The notes: a model not told the origin generated them from the letters alone. A DNA stretch of 64,000 bases from Thinopyrum elongatum (GCA_011799875.1 CM022301.1:324526929-324590928); one strand, 5' to 3'; counted from the first letter of the stretch, positions 23,083 through 35,714 are shown. Translations and numbers: made by a program.

Positions 23083-24634
23083 AGCCGGTGCTTGTGACAC
23101 CTATCTCTGTTGCTCCCCTGCCTCAGAAAACACAGATCAAAGAGTTATTGTGCATGAACCTGCTTCCACAGAGGTTCCTATTGCTGAAGATATTCCAGCT
23201 GCTGACCCCATGAGAGCTGAAGACAATGTACGACCAGATGATGATGAAGTTCTTCCTTAGCTCACCCAAGATGTGGTATCATCGCCTGTTCCTACGAACA
23301 GTGAGCACGTGAGCATTGGCTATCCCCCGGCGCCAATGGTCCAAGATGAGTTTGGGATAGGAGCATCCAAACTCACCACTACATGAAGTCATTCATACCA
23401 CTCCACCTCCTGAGGTTGCAACACCAGTTATGCAAACGCCGCAAGGGACACTAGAAGCCATGGAGAAAGCCATTTCTTCTCCCAAGGCGTCACCCACAAT
23501 CAGAAAGCTTCGCCGTGGCCCGCGCCCCTCAAGCCCCATGTCCAGCATCCCTGAAGAGGTTCTGCGCCAAGAAACCTCTGACTTCCAAGAAGTTGTACAA
23601 GAAGATGTTCCTCCTAGCACCACCACTCAACCTAAAGACAGGCATGTTGAAGCTATACAGACTGAAGCTACTGAAGCTCATCCTGAGCAAGAAGCCAAAC
23701 TGTCTAAAGACATTCTGGCTACAACAGCCAAAGATATTCAACAGCCAGTAACTGACACTGTTGAAACTGCTGCCATTGTGGCCCCTGACACTGCAACTCC
23801 CGCAACAACTGAAGCCATTGGGTCTATCTGAAGCAAATGAAACCAATACTGTCATGGCCTACAATCGCGCTGGTGAACGTGTGTCTGTTAAATGGACAAA
23901 CCTCACTCCTCCTGAACTGCCTGGACCTCAGTATGAGTTCAACATCCACAACAGGCCTCAGGTTCAGAAGCCAATGCCCAGGTTGCCAAGGCTTCATAGT
24001 GCTGCTTCCATTGATTGTACATTTAGTGTGTTAAGCTTCAGAGAGCACAATACTTTCTTTGATCGCGCCAAGAACCCCTACAACAAGCCTCACATATCTT
24101 CTGATCAGTTCTGGAGTCATCTACAATGAGGCTATTACATGTGTGTGTTGTACAATCAAGATCGGATTCGTCCTCGCAAGTGGCTCAGTCTTGAGGCCAT
24201 GTCAGATCTGCCCTGCTTTGATCAAGCATTGGAATGCTTCAAGGATGTTGCACGGATTCCCTTTGTCGTCGACAAGGAACACTAGAATGAGGAGTTAATT
24301 CTCCAATTTTATGCAACACTTCACATCTCAGGCTACAACTTGGATCCAAACACTTGGGTTCTTGAGTGGATGATAGGTGATGTACACCACAAAGCTCATG
24401 CTTGAGAGCTTCTTGAGCTAACCAACATGCCCACTCCTGGTGACAACTACAATCCAGGTTGTGAAGCCTGTGATAAGGAAGTTGAAAGCATCTTCCACAA
24501 GCTTGTGCCCAACATGACTGAGATGCTTACTATGATGAAGCCAATGCCAGTTGAAGCTGACTGCCCAAGTGAATTTATGGTTAAGACCCTTGAGTATTTG
24601 CCTGACACTGTTTATCACATTCTTCGGCACACTC

Positions 24635-25182
24635 CACTACTGCAGGTTGGTCCAAACGCGACAGTCCAATCAGAGACCCTTAGACGAAACTGTGTGCGAT
24701 GCATTAATCACAAACGGTGATGTAATAAAACCGTCAAAAAAGATACGAAACGTTTGCGATGGTGGTGACATCAAACACGGTTTAGATTAGAGTTGCGTGT
24801 GTGATGTGTGGCATATGGTTAATCCAGCAGAACCGTTTGCGATGAGGCAGAACAACAGAAATGGGCAGCCAGATGAGGGTGTGTGCGATATACGGCATAT
24901 AGTTCAGTAGGATGAACTATGTGCGATTAGGCAACATAATAGAAACGGTCAGCCAGATCAAGGTGTGTGCGATGGAGGGCATACAGTTCACTCGGATGAA
25001 ATGTTTGCGATGAGCCAAGACAACAGAAATAGTTCGACTGAACAAGATGTGTGTGATACGCGGCAAACAGGTTCGTAATCAGAAATATGTGCGAAGACCA
25101 ATAATAACACAGACGATTGCTGCTAATGAGCCATGTGATTTACTCTGTCTACAGAAGAATAACATATATATATATATATATA
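24635..25182. repeat. Left subterminal repeats of the CACTA element
   Basis: Dispersed direct copies of gtttgcgat and gtgtgcgat, with an approximately 85-bp higher-order unit containing 'gcgatgaggcagaacaacaga' type sequence (near 24838, 24922 and 25007). A (ta)n run at 25160-25182 ends the block. Arrays of this kind bind the transposase accessory protein in En/Spm elements; binding here is inferred only. Confidence 0.7.
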
Positions 25183-25282
25183 AAACTGAAATAAACATCC
25201 AATTACATAAGTGACTATACAGATCATTCGCACACACCTCAATAAACAATTGCATGCATTCTAAACTAGGAGAAACGATCGT

Positions 25283-26034
25283 CTAGTCATCTAATTCTTG
25301 TGACGCTCCCGCCACTGCTCTGTGGGTCGATCCCTCGTCTGGGGCAGGAAGAAGACACTTCCTCATGTCAACGATCCGCCTGTACATCTCGTAGCTTGTG
25401 TACGTGTCCTTGGCCGCGTACTTGACGTGTTGTTCATCCAGTCTCTGATGCCAGACACTGTGCCAGGCGTTCTTGTCCTTCTTGCTCTCATCCTTCATCT
25501 TCATGTAGTAGGGGTCGATGATGGCCGAGGTGAGGTCAACCAGGGAGTTTTGTTTGTTGTTGTCGCTGCCCTAGACCTTGTAGTGGTGCTGGATGTTGAC
25601 AAGATTCTGCATTTCAAGCCCGAAACCTTGAGCGCTTTTAGATTGTTGGTGGTGTCCACCATAGCGAAACTGTAGTCGGAGCTGTTGATAAACCTAGAGA
25701 AACGCTTGCAAGGCCTTGTGGCCAGGTGGTAGTGCTAGACGAGGACGTCATGTCGCATGCACAACTAGGCGACAACAACCTTCTGATCGTGCCCGACACA
25801 ACCGATGGTGTACTCGAGGTCGAAGCCGACCACTTGGTACTTGTCCTCAGCAAGCAACTGCTCCATAGTTTGGATGGAGCTCTCCACCGAGACCGGCTCG
25901 TTTGTGTACACCACCGAGAGGGCCTTCCCCCTCACGTGGGTGTCCACTATGTGATGCGTGGTGAACTGCCCCCCGTTGTCGTCGTCGGCCGCTGGGAGGG
26001 CCATTGGAGCCACAGGGAGCGCCATTTGAACCAC
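25283..26034 (-). pseudogene. WRN-like 3'-5' exonuclease (DEDDy) pseudogene carried by the CACTA element
   Basis: Reading from ATG 26034: an Ala/Pro N-terminus, then THVRGKALSVVYTNEPVSVE and Exo I motif VVGFDLEYT with D72 and E74. TAG interrupts at 25767-25765 and 25737-25735. The Exo II region follows (FAMVDTTNNLKALKVSGL), then a 1-bp frameshift, and MQNLVNIQHHYKV with TAG at 25573-25571. SLVDLTSAIIDPYYMKMKDE and the Exo III motif YAAKDTYTSYEMY (Tyr...Asp pattern) end at 25283. The family (DnaQ-like, Werner-type) degrades DNA 3' to 5'. Three stops and a frameshift show loss of function. It is antisense to the B3 gene of the same element. Confidence 0.8.
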
Positions 26035-26463
26035 TCGATGTCCTCTCTGTATGTGTCGTCATGGGTGTGCTCATTGTGTCGTGTGGCGCGAGAGATGAAG
26101 GTAAATGGCCGCAGGAATAAATGGGAGCTGGGCGACCTAGATTCTCGGCGCGTCCGCATGGCAGTTTTTGCAGCGGGTAACTTCATCATGGCGCCGCGCC
26201 TGGCACAACCGCATGCATAATGGCAGCACGAACGTACGTGATCGTGCGCCGGCCCCAAACAGTGGCAGCGCACATGGAGGGATGAGGGCAGAGCGCCCGG
26301 AGGGACGCGAGAGCATAGCGCACGCGGCGGGACGCGAGCAGAGCGCGCCACGGCCGCCTCAACCACGAGCAACCACACACATAGAGCAGTTGAACACGCA
26401 GGGAATGGTCGTCTATAAGCCGGCCGACAGTTGCGACGCTGCGTAGAGAGCGGCTGTGTGCTA

Positions 26464-26698
26464 CTACCTCTGTCTTCGTCTATTAGTCCCCTTTATATTA
26501 TGTGCCATATTTTGACCTTAAATTTAACCAACAAAATGTTGATGCATATTATAAAAATTATATAATTGGAAACTATGTTCAAATACAAATCCAACAATAT
26601 AATCTTTGGCGACATGCATTAGTATTTTATTAGTTAAATCTCTAGTCAAAATTTGGCACAAAAATACATAGATGACTTATAAACCAGGACGGGGGTAG
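26464..26698. mobile_element. Stowaway-type MITE in the CACTA element
   Basis: A 235-bp AT-rich insert with inverted ends: left ctacctctgtcttcgtctat, right (reverse complement) ctacccccgtcctggtttat. It is flanked by TA on both sides (26462-26463, 26699-26700), the Tc1/mariner target. No coding capacity. Confidence 0.8.
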
Positions 26699-26968
26699 TA
26701 GGTAATTAAATCGCAAACATTTTTTATTAACCGCATGTGTACGTGTCCTTTCGTCCTCCTCTCGCACGTCTTGTCACCCCGCTGCCGCAGACGGCTTACA
26801 GCGCAAGCTTGCGCAGCGCGCGGGGGCATTCTTTTGGCCAAACGGTGGCTCGAAGTGGCGCCAATGAATCGTCGGTGAGCCCGTTCCCGCGCAACCTCGC
26901 AGGTTCCCGCGCAAGCTTCCCGCCCGACTCGGTGAAATCCCCCAAAATCCCAATGCTTACCAGCCTGC

Positions 26969-26976
26969 TATATAAA
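26969..26976 (+). promoter_or_regulatory. TATA box for the 27058 ORF
   Basis: tatataaa lies 82 bases upstream of ATG 27058, in a GC-rich context with a C/T-rich leader. Spacing suits a plant class II promoter. Inferred from sequence only. Confidence 0.45.
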
Positions 26977-27057
26977 CCCTCACGGCCGGCGAGTCCTGCG
27001 TCGCATTTTCCCCTCCCTCCCTGTAGCTTATCTTGCCTGCTTCTCCCACAATCGCCA

Positions 27058-27775
27058 ATGGCACCAGTCCGTCGTCGTTGCTCAGCCACTCCACCGTCAT
27101 CAGAGGATAGTTCCAGCTGGGAGGCTACACAGCAGCGGCGGCGCAGTCCCTGGCGTAGTGTAGTGCGCGTGGCATCCCTGTTGGGTGTTCGCGAAACACC
27201 CACCACACGCTCCGCCGCCGGTGCCCGTCGGCAGCTGTTGCCGGCCGCCATGGCCTCCACCACCGCCAAAAGCCTGGGCCATCGCCCGCTCCACCATTGC
27301 GGCCCGAAGGCGAGAGGTGGCAGTCGTGGTCGCCACCCCACTGGCGGCCACCATGGCCCGAAGGCGGGAGGTGCTTGTCGTGGCCGCCACCCCATCGTCG
27401 GACGCCATGGCCGCCAGCCCACCGTCGACCGCCGGGGTCATCACCCATTCCGCCACCACCGCCCGAAGGTGGGAGGCGGGGGTGGAGGCCCGCACGTGCG
27501 TCAGCGACCTTACGCGCTACATCGAGTTCCTGCGGGAGGAGGAGGAGCGCCTCGTCGAGCATGCAAAGAGCCTTACCGCTGCCGTGGCCGCAGCACACGC
27601 TGTCGCAGAGGTGAGGAATCAGGAGATCTACGAGGAGAACCACCACTTCGAGAGGTGTCGTCTGGAGCAGCAGAGGGCGTTCGAGGTGAGCGTCACTGAA
27701 GGTGCAGCAGCGGCAGGCACTGTATTACAGTTGTCCAGCTCGTCGGTAGGCTCCTCCTCCTCTGCCTCTTACTGA
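27058..27775 (+). CDS. Hypothetical cargo protein of the CACTA element, coiled-coil C-terminus, probable frameshift
   Basis: ATG 27058 starts MAPVRRRCSATPPSSEDSSS in one frame. The best-looking C-terminus is in a second frame (27185-27775) with DLTRYIEFLREEEERLVEH, AVAEVRNQEIYEENHHFE and a Ser-rich end SSSSVGSSSSASY before TGA. I infer a frameshift near 27190 in the shared RETP/KHPPHAPPP region. The C-terminal 80 residues are Glu/Arg/Ala-rich and likely helical or coiled-coil; the middle is Pro/Ala/Arg low complexity. No known domain. A TATA box and C/T-rich leader lie just upstream. Transcription is plausible; function is unknown. Confidence 0.42.
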
Positions 27776-28099
27776 GCGCACTCGGCAGAGGAGAGGCTGC
27801 CGGAAGTATTACAAAGCCCCTCCATAGTAGTAGTAGTATTTAGGGGCTATTTTGTTCAGTTCATCTGACTATAGATGTGGTGGAACTGTACAACGTACTT
27901 AAAATTAGCTAGTATATATAGTTGAACTAGCTATTTCAGTACGTGGTTGGCAATAATTGGGAAAAAGTTTGGTCGGTTCAGCTGTTGAGTTGAACTGTTT
28001 GTATAAAAGAATGACTTCTTAATCTATGAATGAAATCTATGCTTAATTACTGAATTTTAGTTGCAAAAATTAGATAGTGCTAGTGATTTTTAGCTGCAT

Positions 28100-28600
28100 A
28101 TTTTGATAAATGGCATGTTACAAGCTTGACAAATGGCAATGTTACTAGATCAACAAATGTCAATCTTTCCAGTTTGACAAATGGCAATATACCCAATATG
28201 ACAGATGCAAAGCTTACCAAATTGTCTGTACATGCTTGCACACGGGTCATCCAAAACAACCGTTTGCGTTGAAGGGATGTACAAATCCTACTCGGCACAT
28301 GTTCTCTTGGCTTAGCACCGAAGTCTGGCTTTGCATACCATATTCAATCTGAACTATTTGTGTTGAAGAGATGCACAAATCCTGCGCTGCGAATTTTCCC
28401 TTGGCTTACTGGGGAAGACCATAGCTCTCACTTTGCATATGGGTGTTCTATCTAAAATGTTTGCAATCAAGAGCTGCACAAATCCTGCTCTGCACATTTT
28501 CCCTTGGCTTCCTAGGGAAGCTGCCGGTTTGCATACGGGTGTTCTATCTAAAACGTTTGCGATGAGTGTTTTATATTTAAAAACCATTTATGTTGTTTTT
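28100..28600. repeat. Minisatellite and approximately 100-bp repeats in the CACTA element
   Basis: Four copies of an approximately 33-bp unit containing 'gacaaatggcaat' lie at 28105-28205. They are followed by three copies of a 93-104-bp unit (near 28262, 28366 and 28459) with 'gcacaaatcctg' and 'ttttcccttggctt', each near a tttgcg/tttgtg motif like the left subterminal repeats. Non-coding. Confidence 0.65.
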
Positions 28601-28693
28601 AAAGAAAATCGTTTGATAAGTCTGACTTTCAGAGAGAAAAACGCAAGTTCGTTCAAACCATATCTTTCATTCAGTCACACTGCGAATTTATAT

Positions 28694-29071
28694 TCATATG
28701 ATCGAGATACACTGATAAAGTATTAAATCCCCCAAAAAAACTAATTCCGGCGGCGGCGGAGGCGGCGCCGTGCCGGCTTTGTCGTTGTCGTCCTCCGGGA
28801 CGCAGTTGTTGAAGTCTTCAAGGCAGCACAGAATGTTCTTCACTTGGAAATCAAACATCATGTCGTCGCGCGATAGACGGGCGGGGCGCAGGAGGACGGC
28901 AACTCGTGGCGCTGCGAGGTAGCGGTCGACGGCGGCATCCCATGCCGCTAAGGGGGGCGTGCGCATGGGCACGGGCGCGGCGGGTGCAGGCAAACGCATG
29001 GGGACCGGCGCCGCGGTGGGTGCATGGGCACGCATGGGCACGGGCACGGGTGCTGGTGCTGGCATGTACAC
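28694..29071 (-). CDS. Hypothetical Pro-rich cargo ORF of the CACTA element
   Basis: 125 codons on the minus strand. The N-terminal third is a PAPVPMR-type repeat. It is followed by a non-repetitive part (AAWDAAVDRYLAAPRVAVLL, DDMMFDFQVKNILCCLEDF) and a polyproline stretch before ELVFLGDLILYQCISII. In-frame sequence extends upstream to about 29143 (STITELEAAGVSEVSADPREL) without an ATG before a TAG, so the true 5' end may be an exon boundary. No domain recognised. It could be a residual gene fragment captured by the transposon. Confidence 0.35.
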   Translation of the reverse strand: MYMPAPAPVPVPMRAHAPTAAPVPMRLPAPAAPVPMRTPPLAAWDAAVDRYLAAPRVAVLLRPARLSRDDMMFDFQVKNILCCLEDFNNCVPEDDNDKAGTAPPPPPPELVFLGDLILYQCISII

Positions 29072-29299
29072 GAGCTCGCGCGGGTCCGCGGAGACCTCGC
29101 TGACGCCAGCGGCTTCTAGCTCTGTGATAGTGCTCGGTGACTAGCCCGTCAATGCTATGGGGATGGTTGCTGGCATAGGCGCGGGGATGGGAGCACGACA
29201 CCTCCTATAGCCATTAAAAGAGAGACACGTGGCGTGACATGAATGGTTAACAGAACGCACACGATTTAAATTATACAAACGTTTGAGATGTTAAAGTGG

Positions 29300-31578
29300 T
29301 AGGTATTTGTTTCAAAATGCCTTTGTTGGTTGTTATTCGAGTGTGCCTTCTCTCAAAATGGACACGAAAAATACCACAGCATGTCGGGTGCCATTCCATG
29401 ATAGCATGCCAGGTTTCATGAATTTCAGACGAGTTTTGGATTTACTAGAATTTAAAAACAAAGTATCTCAATGTTTTGCCGGCAATCAACAGTGCCATGG
29501 TGTTTGAAATTTATTCTCATTTCTTGCATGGGACCTAAGCATGCACCCAATGACACACATTTGATATGTCAACCCATTTTTCTGCACTGGAGCTTGTGCA
29601 TGTAGTTCAAATTTCAATTATGCACATAAAATGCCTAGAAAACCCAGTTAATGTATAAAAATGTCCAAGCGAACCCCAAAAATTAACACAACACTCCTGT
29701 TGTTCTATGTTGACACTAGAAAATTTTCGAAAGCAAGAAAAGGCAACGGATATCGTTTCGTCCCCAAAGATGGCACGTTCCCTACCAAAACCATCAGGCT
29801 TGTTGTGAGAAGCTCTGGTTTGCGAGAAGCTTATACCCAAACCTGCCCCAAATGGGACAACAATTTTACCACAGCATGTTGATGCCGCTTAATGATAGCA
29901 TGTCAAGTTTCATGAACTACAGACGAGTTTTGGATTTACTAGAATTTAAAAACCATGTATCTCAATGTTTGCGGCCGAGCGACGGTGGCAAGGTGTTTGA
30001 CATTCATTCCCATTTCTTGCATGGGACCTAAGCATGCAACCAAGGACACAGATTTGATTTTTCAACCAATTTACATGCACTGGAGCATGTGCCTGTAGTT
30101 CAAATTTGAATTATGCACATAAATGCATAGAAATCTCAGTTAATGTATAAAAATGTCCAAACGAACCCCGAAAAATTCCTAAATTTAACACAACACTCCT
30201 GTTGTTCTATGTTGACACTTGAAAAAAATTGAAATCAAGAAGAGGCAACGGATATCGTTTCGTTCAGAAAGGTGAAACATTCCCTACCGTAACCATGAGG
30301 CTTGTTGTGGGAAGCTCTGGTTTGTGAGAAGCTTACACCCCAACCTGCTCCAAATGGGACAATATTTTTACCATGGCATGTTGATGTCGTTCCATGCTAG
30401 CATGTCAAGTTTCATAAATTTCAGACGCATTTTCGATTTTCTAGAATTTAAAAACCATGTATCTCAATGTTAGCGGCCGAGCGACGGTGGCAAGGTGTTT
30501 GACATTCATTCTCATTTTTTGCATGGGACTTAAGCATGCAACCAAGGACATACATTTCAATTTTGAACCCATTTATATGCACTGGAGCATGTGCATGTAG
30601 TTAAAAATTGAATTATGCACATAAATGCATAGAAAACTCAGTTAATGTATAAAAATGTCGAAGCGAACCCCAAAAAATCCCAAAAATTGACACAACACTC
30701 CTGTTGTTCTATGTTGACATGAGAAAAAATTTGAAAGTAAGAAGAGGCAACGGATATCGTTTCGTCCACCAAGGTGGCACGTTCCCTACTGAAACCATCA
30801 GGCTTGTTGTGAGAAGCTTTGGTTTGCAAGAAGCTTATACCCAAACTTGCCCCAAATGGGGCAATATTTTTACCATGGCATGTCGATGCCGTTCCATGAT
30901 ATCATGTCAAGTTTCATGAATTTCAGACGAGTTTTCAATTTACTAGAATTTTAAAACCATGTATCTCAATGTTAGCGGCCGAGCGACAGTGTCAAGGTGT
31001 TTGGCATTCGTTCTCATTTCTTGCATGTGACCTAAGCTTGCAACCAAGGACACACATTTGATTTTTTAACTCATTTTTATGCACTGGAGCATGTGCATGT
31101 GGTTCAATTTTGAATTATGCACATAAATGCCTAGAAAACTCAGTTAACGTATAAAAATGTCGAAACGATCCCCGAAAAATTCCAAAATTTAACATGACAC
31201 TCGTGTTGTTCTATGTTGACACCAAAAAAAAATTGAAAGCAAGAAGAGGCAACGAATATCATTTTGTCCACAAAGGTGACACATTTCCCTAATGGAACCA
31301 TGAGGCTTCTTGTGAGAAGCTCTGGTTTGTGAGAAGCTTATACCATAACCTGCCCCAAATGGGACAATATTTGTTACCCCAGCATGTTGATGCCATTCCA
31401 TGATAGCATGCCAAGGTTCATGAATTTCAGACGGGTTTTGGATTTACTAGAATTACAAAAGCAAGTACCTCAATGTTTGCCGGAGAGCCACGGTGCCGTG
31501 GTGTTTGAAATTCATCCCCATTTCTTGCATGGGACATAAGCATAAACCCATGGACACATATATGATTTTACAACCCAT
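29300..31578. repeat. Approximately 500-bp tandem repeat array in the CACTA element (continues at 40231)
   Basis: Four full copies plus a partial one. The anchor 'ccaaatgggacaa' recurs near 29850, 30348, 30850 and 31353, and an earlier diverged copy starts near 29345. Each unit carries 'catgaatttcagacgagttttggatttactagaat', 'agcgacggtggcaaggtgttt' and 'ctcctgttgttctatgttgaca' landmarks. The last copy is cut by the Angela-type element at 31584 and resumes at 40231 with 'tgcaccggagcatgtgcatgta', then fades by about 40350. The short ORFs inside are shared frames of the repeat, not genes. Confidence 0.85.
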
Positions 31579-31583
31579 TTTGG

Positions 31584-33392
31584 AATTGGAAATATGCCCT
31601 AGAGGCAATAATAAATTAGTTATTATCATATTTCCCTGTTCATGATAATCGTTTATTATCCATGGTAGAATTGTATTGATCGGAAACTCAAATACAAGTG
31701 TGGATACATAGACAACAACATGTCCCTAGTAAGCCTCTACCGGACTAGCTCGTTGATCAAAGATGGCTATGGTTTCCTAGCCATGGACATGAGTTGTCAT
31801 TTGATAACGGGATCACATCATTAGGAGAATGATGTGATGGACAAGACCCAAACTATAAACGTAGCATGTGATCCTGTCAAGTTTATTGCTATCGTTTTCT
31901 GCATGTCAAGTATATGTTCCTATGACCATGAGATCATGCAACTCACTGACACCGGATGAGTACCTTGTGTGTACCAAACGTTGCAACATAATTGGGCGAC
32001 TATAAAGGTGCTCTACAGGTATCTCCGAGGGTGTCTGTTGAGTTGGCATGGATCAAGACTGGGATTTGTCACTCCGTATGACGGAGAGGTATCTCAGGGC
32101 CCACTCGGTAATACAACATCACAACAAGCTAGCAAGCAATGTGACCAATGAGTTAGTCACGGAATCTTGTATTACAGAATGAGTAAAGATACTTGCCGGT
32201 AACAAGATTGAACTAGGTATGGAGATACCGACGATCGAATCTCGGGCAAGTAACATACCGATAGACAAAGGGAACTACATACGGGATTAGCTGAATCCTT
32301 GACATCGAGGTTCGACCGATAAGATCTTCGTAGAATATGTAGGAACCAATATGGGCATCCAGGTCCCGCTATTGGTTATTGACCGTAGAGGTGTCTTGGT
32401 CATGTCTGCATAGTTCTCGAACCCGCAGGGTCTACACACTTAACGTTTGGTGACGATATAAGTATAGTTGAGTCATTATGGTGGTTACCGAAGGTTGTTC
32501 GGGGTCCCGAATGAGATCCCCGACATGACGAGGAACTCCGGAATGGTCCGGAGGTGAAGATTGATATATTGGATGAAGGGTATTGGAGTCCGGAATTGTT
32601 CCGGGGGTACCGGGTGATGACCAGCATGACCGAAAGGGGTTTCGGGGGGTCCCGACAAGTGTTGGGGGGTCTCATGGGCCAAGGGGAGGGGACAAACCAG
32701 CCCACTAAGGGGCTGAACGCCCCTCTCACCCCATCTCATGTAACCAGAAGAGGTGGGGCACCCCATCTAGGGTTCCCTCCACCTGGCTTGGGGGGCAAGT
32801 CACCCTAGGGTTTCCCTAGGGGGCGCCCCCATCTGCCTTGGCCGCCACCCCCTAGATGGGATCTAGGGGCGCCCCTCCCTCCACCCTTCCCCCTATATAT
32901 AGAGGAGGGGCGAGAGGGCAGCCGCACCGATATAGATCTATTCATGCCACGGCGCAGCTCCTCCTCTCCCTCGTATCCCTCTTCCTCTCCGTAGTGCTTA
33001 GTGAAGCTCTGCTGAGATTTCTCCACCACCACCGCCATCACGCTGTCGTGCTGCCGGAGAACTCGAGCTACTACTTCACCATCGCTCGCTGGATTGAGGA
33101 GGTGAAGGCGTCATCAAGCCGTATGTGTGTTGAACGCGGAGGTGCCGTCCGTTCGGCACTTGGATCGGGAGTTCACGGGACGGATCGTGATTGGATCGCG
33201 AAGACATTCGCGGGATGAATCGTGATTGGATCGCGAAGACGTTCGACTACATCAACTGCGTTTCTTAATGCTTCCGCTTAGCGATCTACAACGGTATGTA
33301 GATCCAATCTCTCCTCTCGTAGATGGTCATCTCCTAGATTGATCTTGGTGAGCGTAGGAAATTTTTTGTTTCCCATGCAACGTTCCCCAACA
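31584..33392 (+). repeat. 5' LTR of the Angela-type element
   Basis: 1809 bp, ending cgttccccaaca. TATA-like tatatatag at 32894-32902. The initial tg is changed to aa. Closely matches 38429-40225. Confidence 0.92.
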
Positions 33393-34769
33393 GTGGCATC
33401 ATGAGCTAGGTCTATGCGTAGATGACATCACGAGTAGAACACAAAGGAGTTTGTGGGTGTTGATATTCAGATTGCTTCCATCCTTGGTCTTTTCTTGATT
33501 TAGCGGTATTGTGGGATGAAGCGGCCCGAACCAACTTTACATGTCCACGTACATGAGACCGGTTCCATCGACACACATGTGACTTTGTTGCATAAAGATG
33601 GCTGGCGGGTGTCTGTCTCTCCCACCTTAGTTGAATCAGATTCGACAAAGGTGGTCCTTGTAGAAGGTTAAATAGCAACTTGCATATCACCATTGTGGCT
33701 TTGCGTAGGTAAGAATCCTTCTTGCTAGATACCCATAGCAGCAACGTAAAACATGCAACAACAATTAGAGGACGTCTAACTTGTTTTTGCAGGGTATGTT
33801 GTGATATGATATGGCCAAAGACATGATGAAATATATTTTATGTATGAGATAATCATGTTGGTAATAGTTTATATCGACTTGCATGTCGATGCATATGGCA
33901 ACCGGCAGGAGCCATAGGGTTGTCTTTAATTATTGTATGACCTGCATGTCAATCATTAAGCGCTATGTGATGCTTTACTTTATCGCTAAGCGGTAGCAAT
34001 AGTAGTAGAAGCATGGTTGGCATGACAACCCCGATGGCGACATGATGATGGAGATCATGATGATGGAGATCATGGTGTCATGCCGGTGACGATGGAGATC
34101 ATGTCGGTGCTTTGGAGATGGAGATCAAAAGCATGAGTTGATGGTCATATCATGTCACTTATGATTTGCATGTGATGTTAATCCTTTTATGCATCTTATT
34201 TTGCTTAGGATGACGGTAGCATTATAAGGTGATCCCTCACTAAAATTTCAAGATAAAATTGTGTTCTCCCCAAGTGTGCACCGTTGCGAAAGTTCGTCGT
34301 TTCGAAGCACCACGTGATGATCGGGTGTGATAGACTCTACGTTCACATACAACGGGTGCAAGCCAGTTTTGCACATGCGGAACACTTGGGTTAAACTTGA
34401 CGAGCCTAGCATGTACAGACATGGCCTCGGAACACAGGAGACCGAAAGGTCGAACACGAGTCATATAGTAGATATGATCAAAATGGAGATGTTCACCATT
34501 GAAACCACCTCATCTCACATGATGATCGGACTTGGGTTGGTGAATTTGGATCGTGTTACACTCGGATGACCGGAGGGATGTCGATTTGAGTGGGAGTTCT
34601 TAGGTAAATGATTAATTGAACTCATTATCATGAACATAGTCTAAATTGTCTTTGCAAATTATGTTGTAGATCAATAGCTCGCGCTATAGCTCCCTGTTCT
34701 AATATGTTCCTAGAGAAAGACTAAGTTGAAAGATTTTGTAAGCAATCATGCGGACTAGGGCCATAGTCT
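33393..34769 (+). other. Primer binding site and leader of the Angela-type element
   Basis: gtggcatcatgagctagg (33393 onward) occupies the primer-binding position, diverged from tggtatcagagc. The following 1.3 kb is the long untranslated leader typical of BARE-type elements, with triplet-like gatgatggagatcatg repeats near 34040-34120. No supported gene. Confidence 0.6.
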
Positions 34770-35714
34770 GAGGATTGTCCTCACTGCTGCACAGAAGGCT
34801 TATGTCCTCGATGCACCGCTCGGTGTGCCAACCCCTCTAGCGTCATCTGTGGATGTTGTGAACATCTGGCAGACACGTTCTGATGACTACTTGATAGTTT
34901 AGTGCGCCATGCTTTACGGCTTAGAATCAGGGCTCCAAAGGAGTTTTGAACGCCATGAAACATATGAGATGTTCCAAGAGCTGAAATTGGTATTTCAGGC
35001 TCATGCCCGTGTTGAGAGGTATGAAACCTCTCACAAGTTCTTTCCCTACAATATGGAGGAGAATAGCTCAACCAGTGAGCATGTGCTCAGAATGTCTGAG
35101 TGCTACAATCGCTTGAATCAAGTGGGAGTTAATCTTCCAGATAAGATAGTGATTGACACAGTTCTCCAGTCACTATCACCAAGCTACTAGAGCCTCGTGA
35201 TGAACTATGACATGCAAGGGATGGAGATGATCCCGGAGATGTTTGCGGTGCTTAAGGCCGCGAAGGTAGAAATCAAGAAGGAACATCAAGTGTTGATGGT
35301 TAACAAAACCACTAGTTTCAAGAAGGGCAAGGGCAAGAAGGGAAACTTCATGAATGGCAAGACAGTTGTCGCTCCAGTGAAGAAACCCAAGGTTAAACCC
35401 AAACCCGAGACTAAGTGCTTCTATTGTAAGGGGAACAGTCACTGGTAGCGGAACTGCCCCAAATGGTTGGTAGATAAGAAGGTTGTCAACTTCAACAAAA
35501 GTATATTTGATATATGTGTTATTGATGTGTACCTTACTAGTACTCCTAGTAGCACCGGGGTATTAGATACCGGTTCAGTTGCTAATATTGGTAACTCGAA
35601 ACAAAAGCTACGGAATAAACAGAGACTAGCTAAGGGTGAGGTTATGATGTGTGTTGGAAGTGTTTCCATGGTTGATGTGATCACCATCGCACGCTCCCTC
35701 TACCTTCGAGATTA
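34770..35714 (+). pseudogene. gag: gag and protease of the Angela-type element
   Basis: The gag reads LDAPLGVPTPLASS, then after a TAG CAMLYGLESGLQRSFERHET and SSTSEHVLRMSECYNRLNQVG, a basic KKGKGKKGNF segment and the zinc knuckle CFYCKGNSHW*RNCPK, broken by TAG at 35446-35448. Protease active site DTG is in GVLDTGSVANIGNSKQ near 35565. Stops at 35188, 35446 and 35713 mark a pseudogene. Otherwise it matches the BARE/Angela protein plan residue for residue over long stretches. Confidence 0.85.

Larger units (their letters stand above)
21480..24634 (+). pseudogene. Extra ORF of the Sirevirus-like element, part 2 (interrupted by a solo LTR)
   Basis: This continues 13090-14734 after the Athila-type insertion. 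The short piece 21480-21561 (KRQKTKSSKASRGAQAP after a TAG) rejoins 23088 onward once the solo LTR is removed. Next come the acidic/Pro-rich stretch ADPMRAEDNVRPDDD, a Ser/Pro/Thr-rich segment at 23430-23830, and a more conserved globular-looking part from 23840 (SVKWTNLTPPELPGPQYEF, FREHNTFFDRAKNPY, RIRPRKWLSLEAMSDLPCFD, FYATLHISGYNLDPNTWVLE). The end VYHILRH lies just before the CACTA insertion at 24635. Several stops and frameshifts are present. Function unknown; it occupies the env-like position of Sireviruses. Confidence 0.66.

Noticed and set aside
26796..27646. Minus-strand frames of 131-208 codons
   Set aside because: Opposite to the TATA-preceded plus-strand ORF; Trp/Arg/Pro-rich shadow sequence with no domain.
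28100..28600. CRISPR-like array
   Set aside because: Repeats diverge and spacers are not unique; this is plant nuclear DNA, and minisatellite is the better explanation.
29100..31400. Short ORFs repeated every 500 bp
   Set aside because: They are the same frame of a tandem repeat with decaying starts and stops; nothing resembles a domain.
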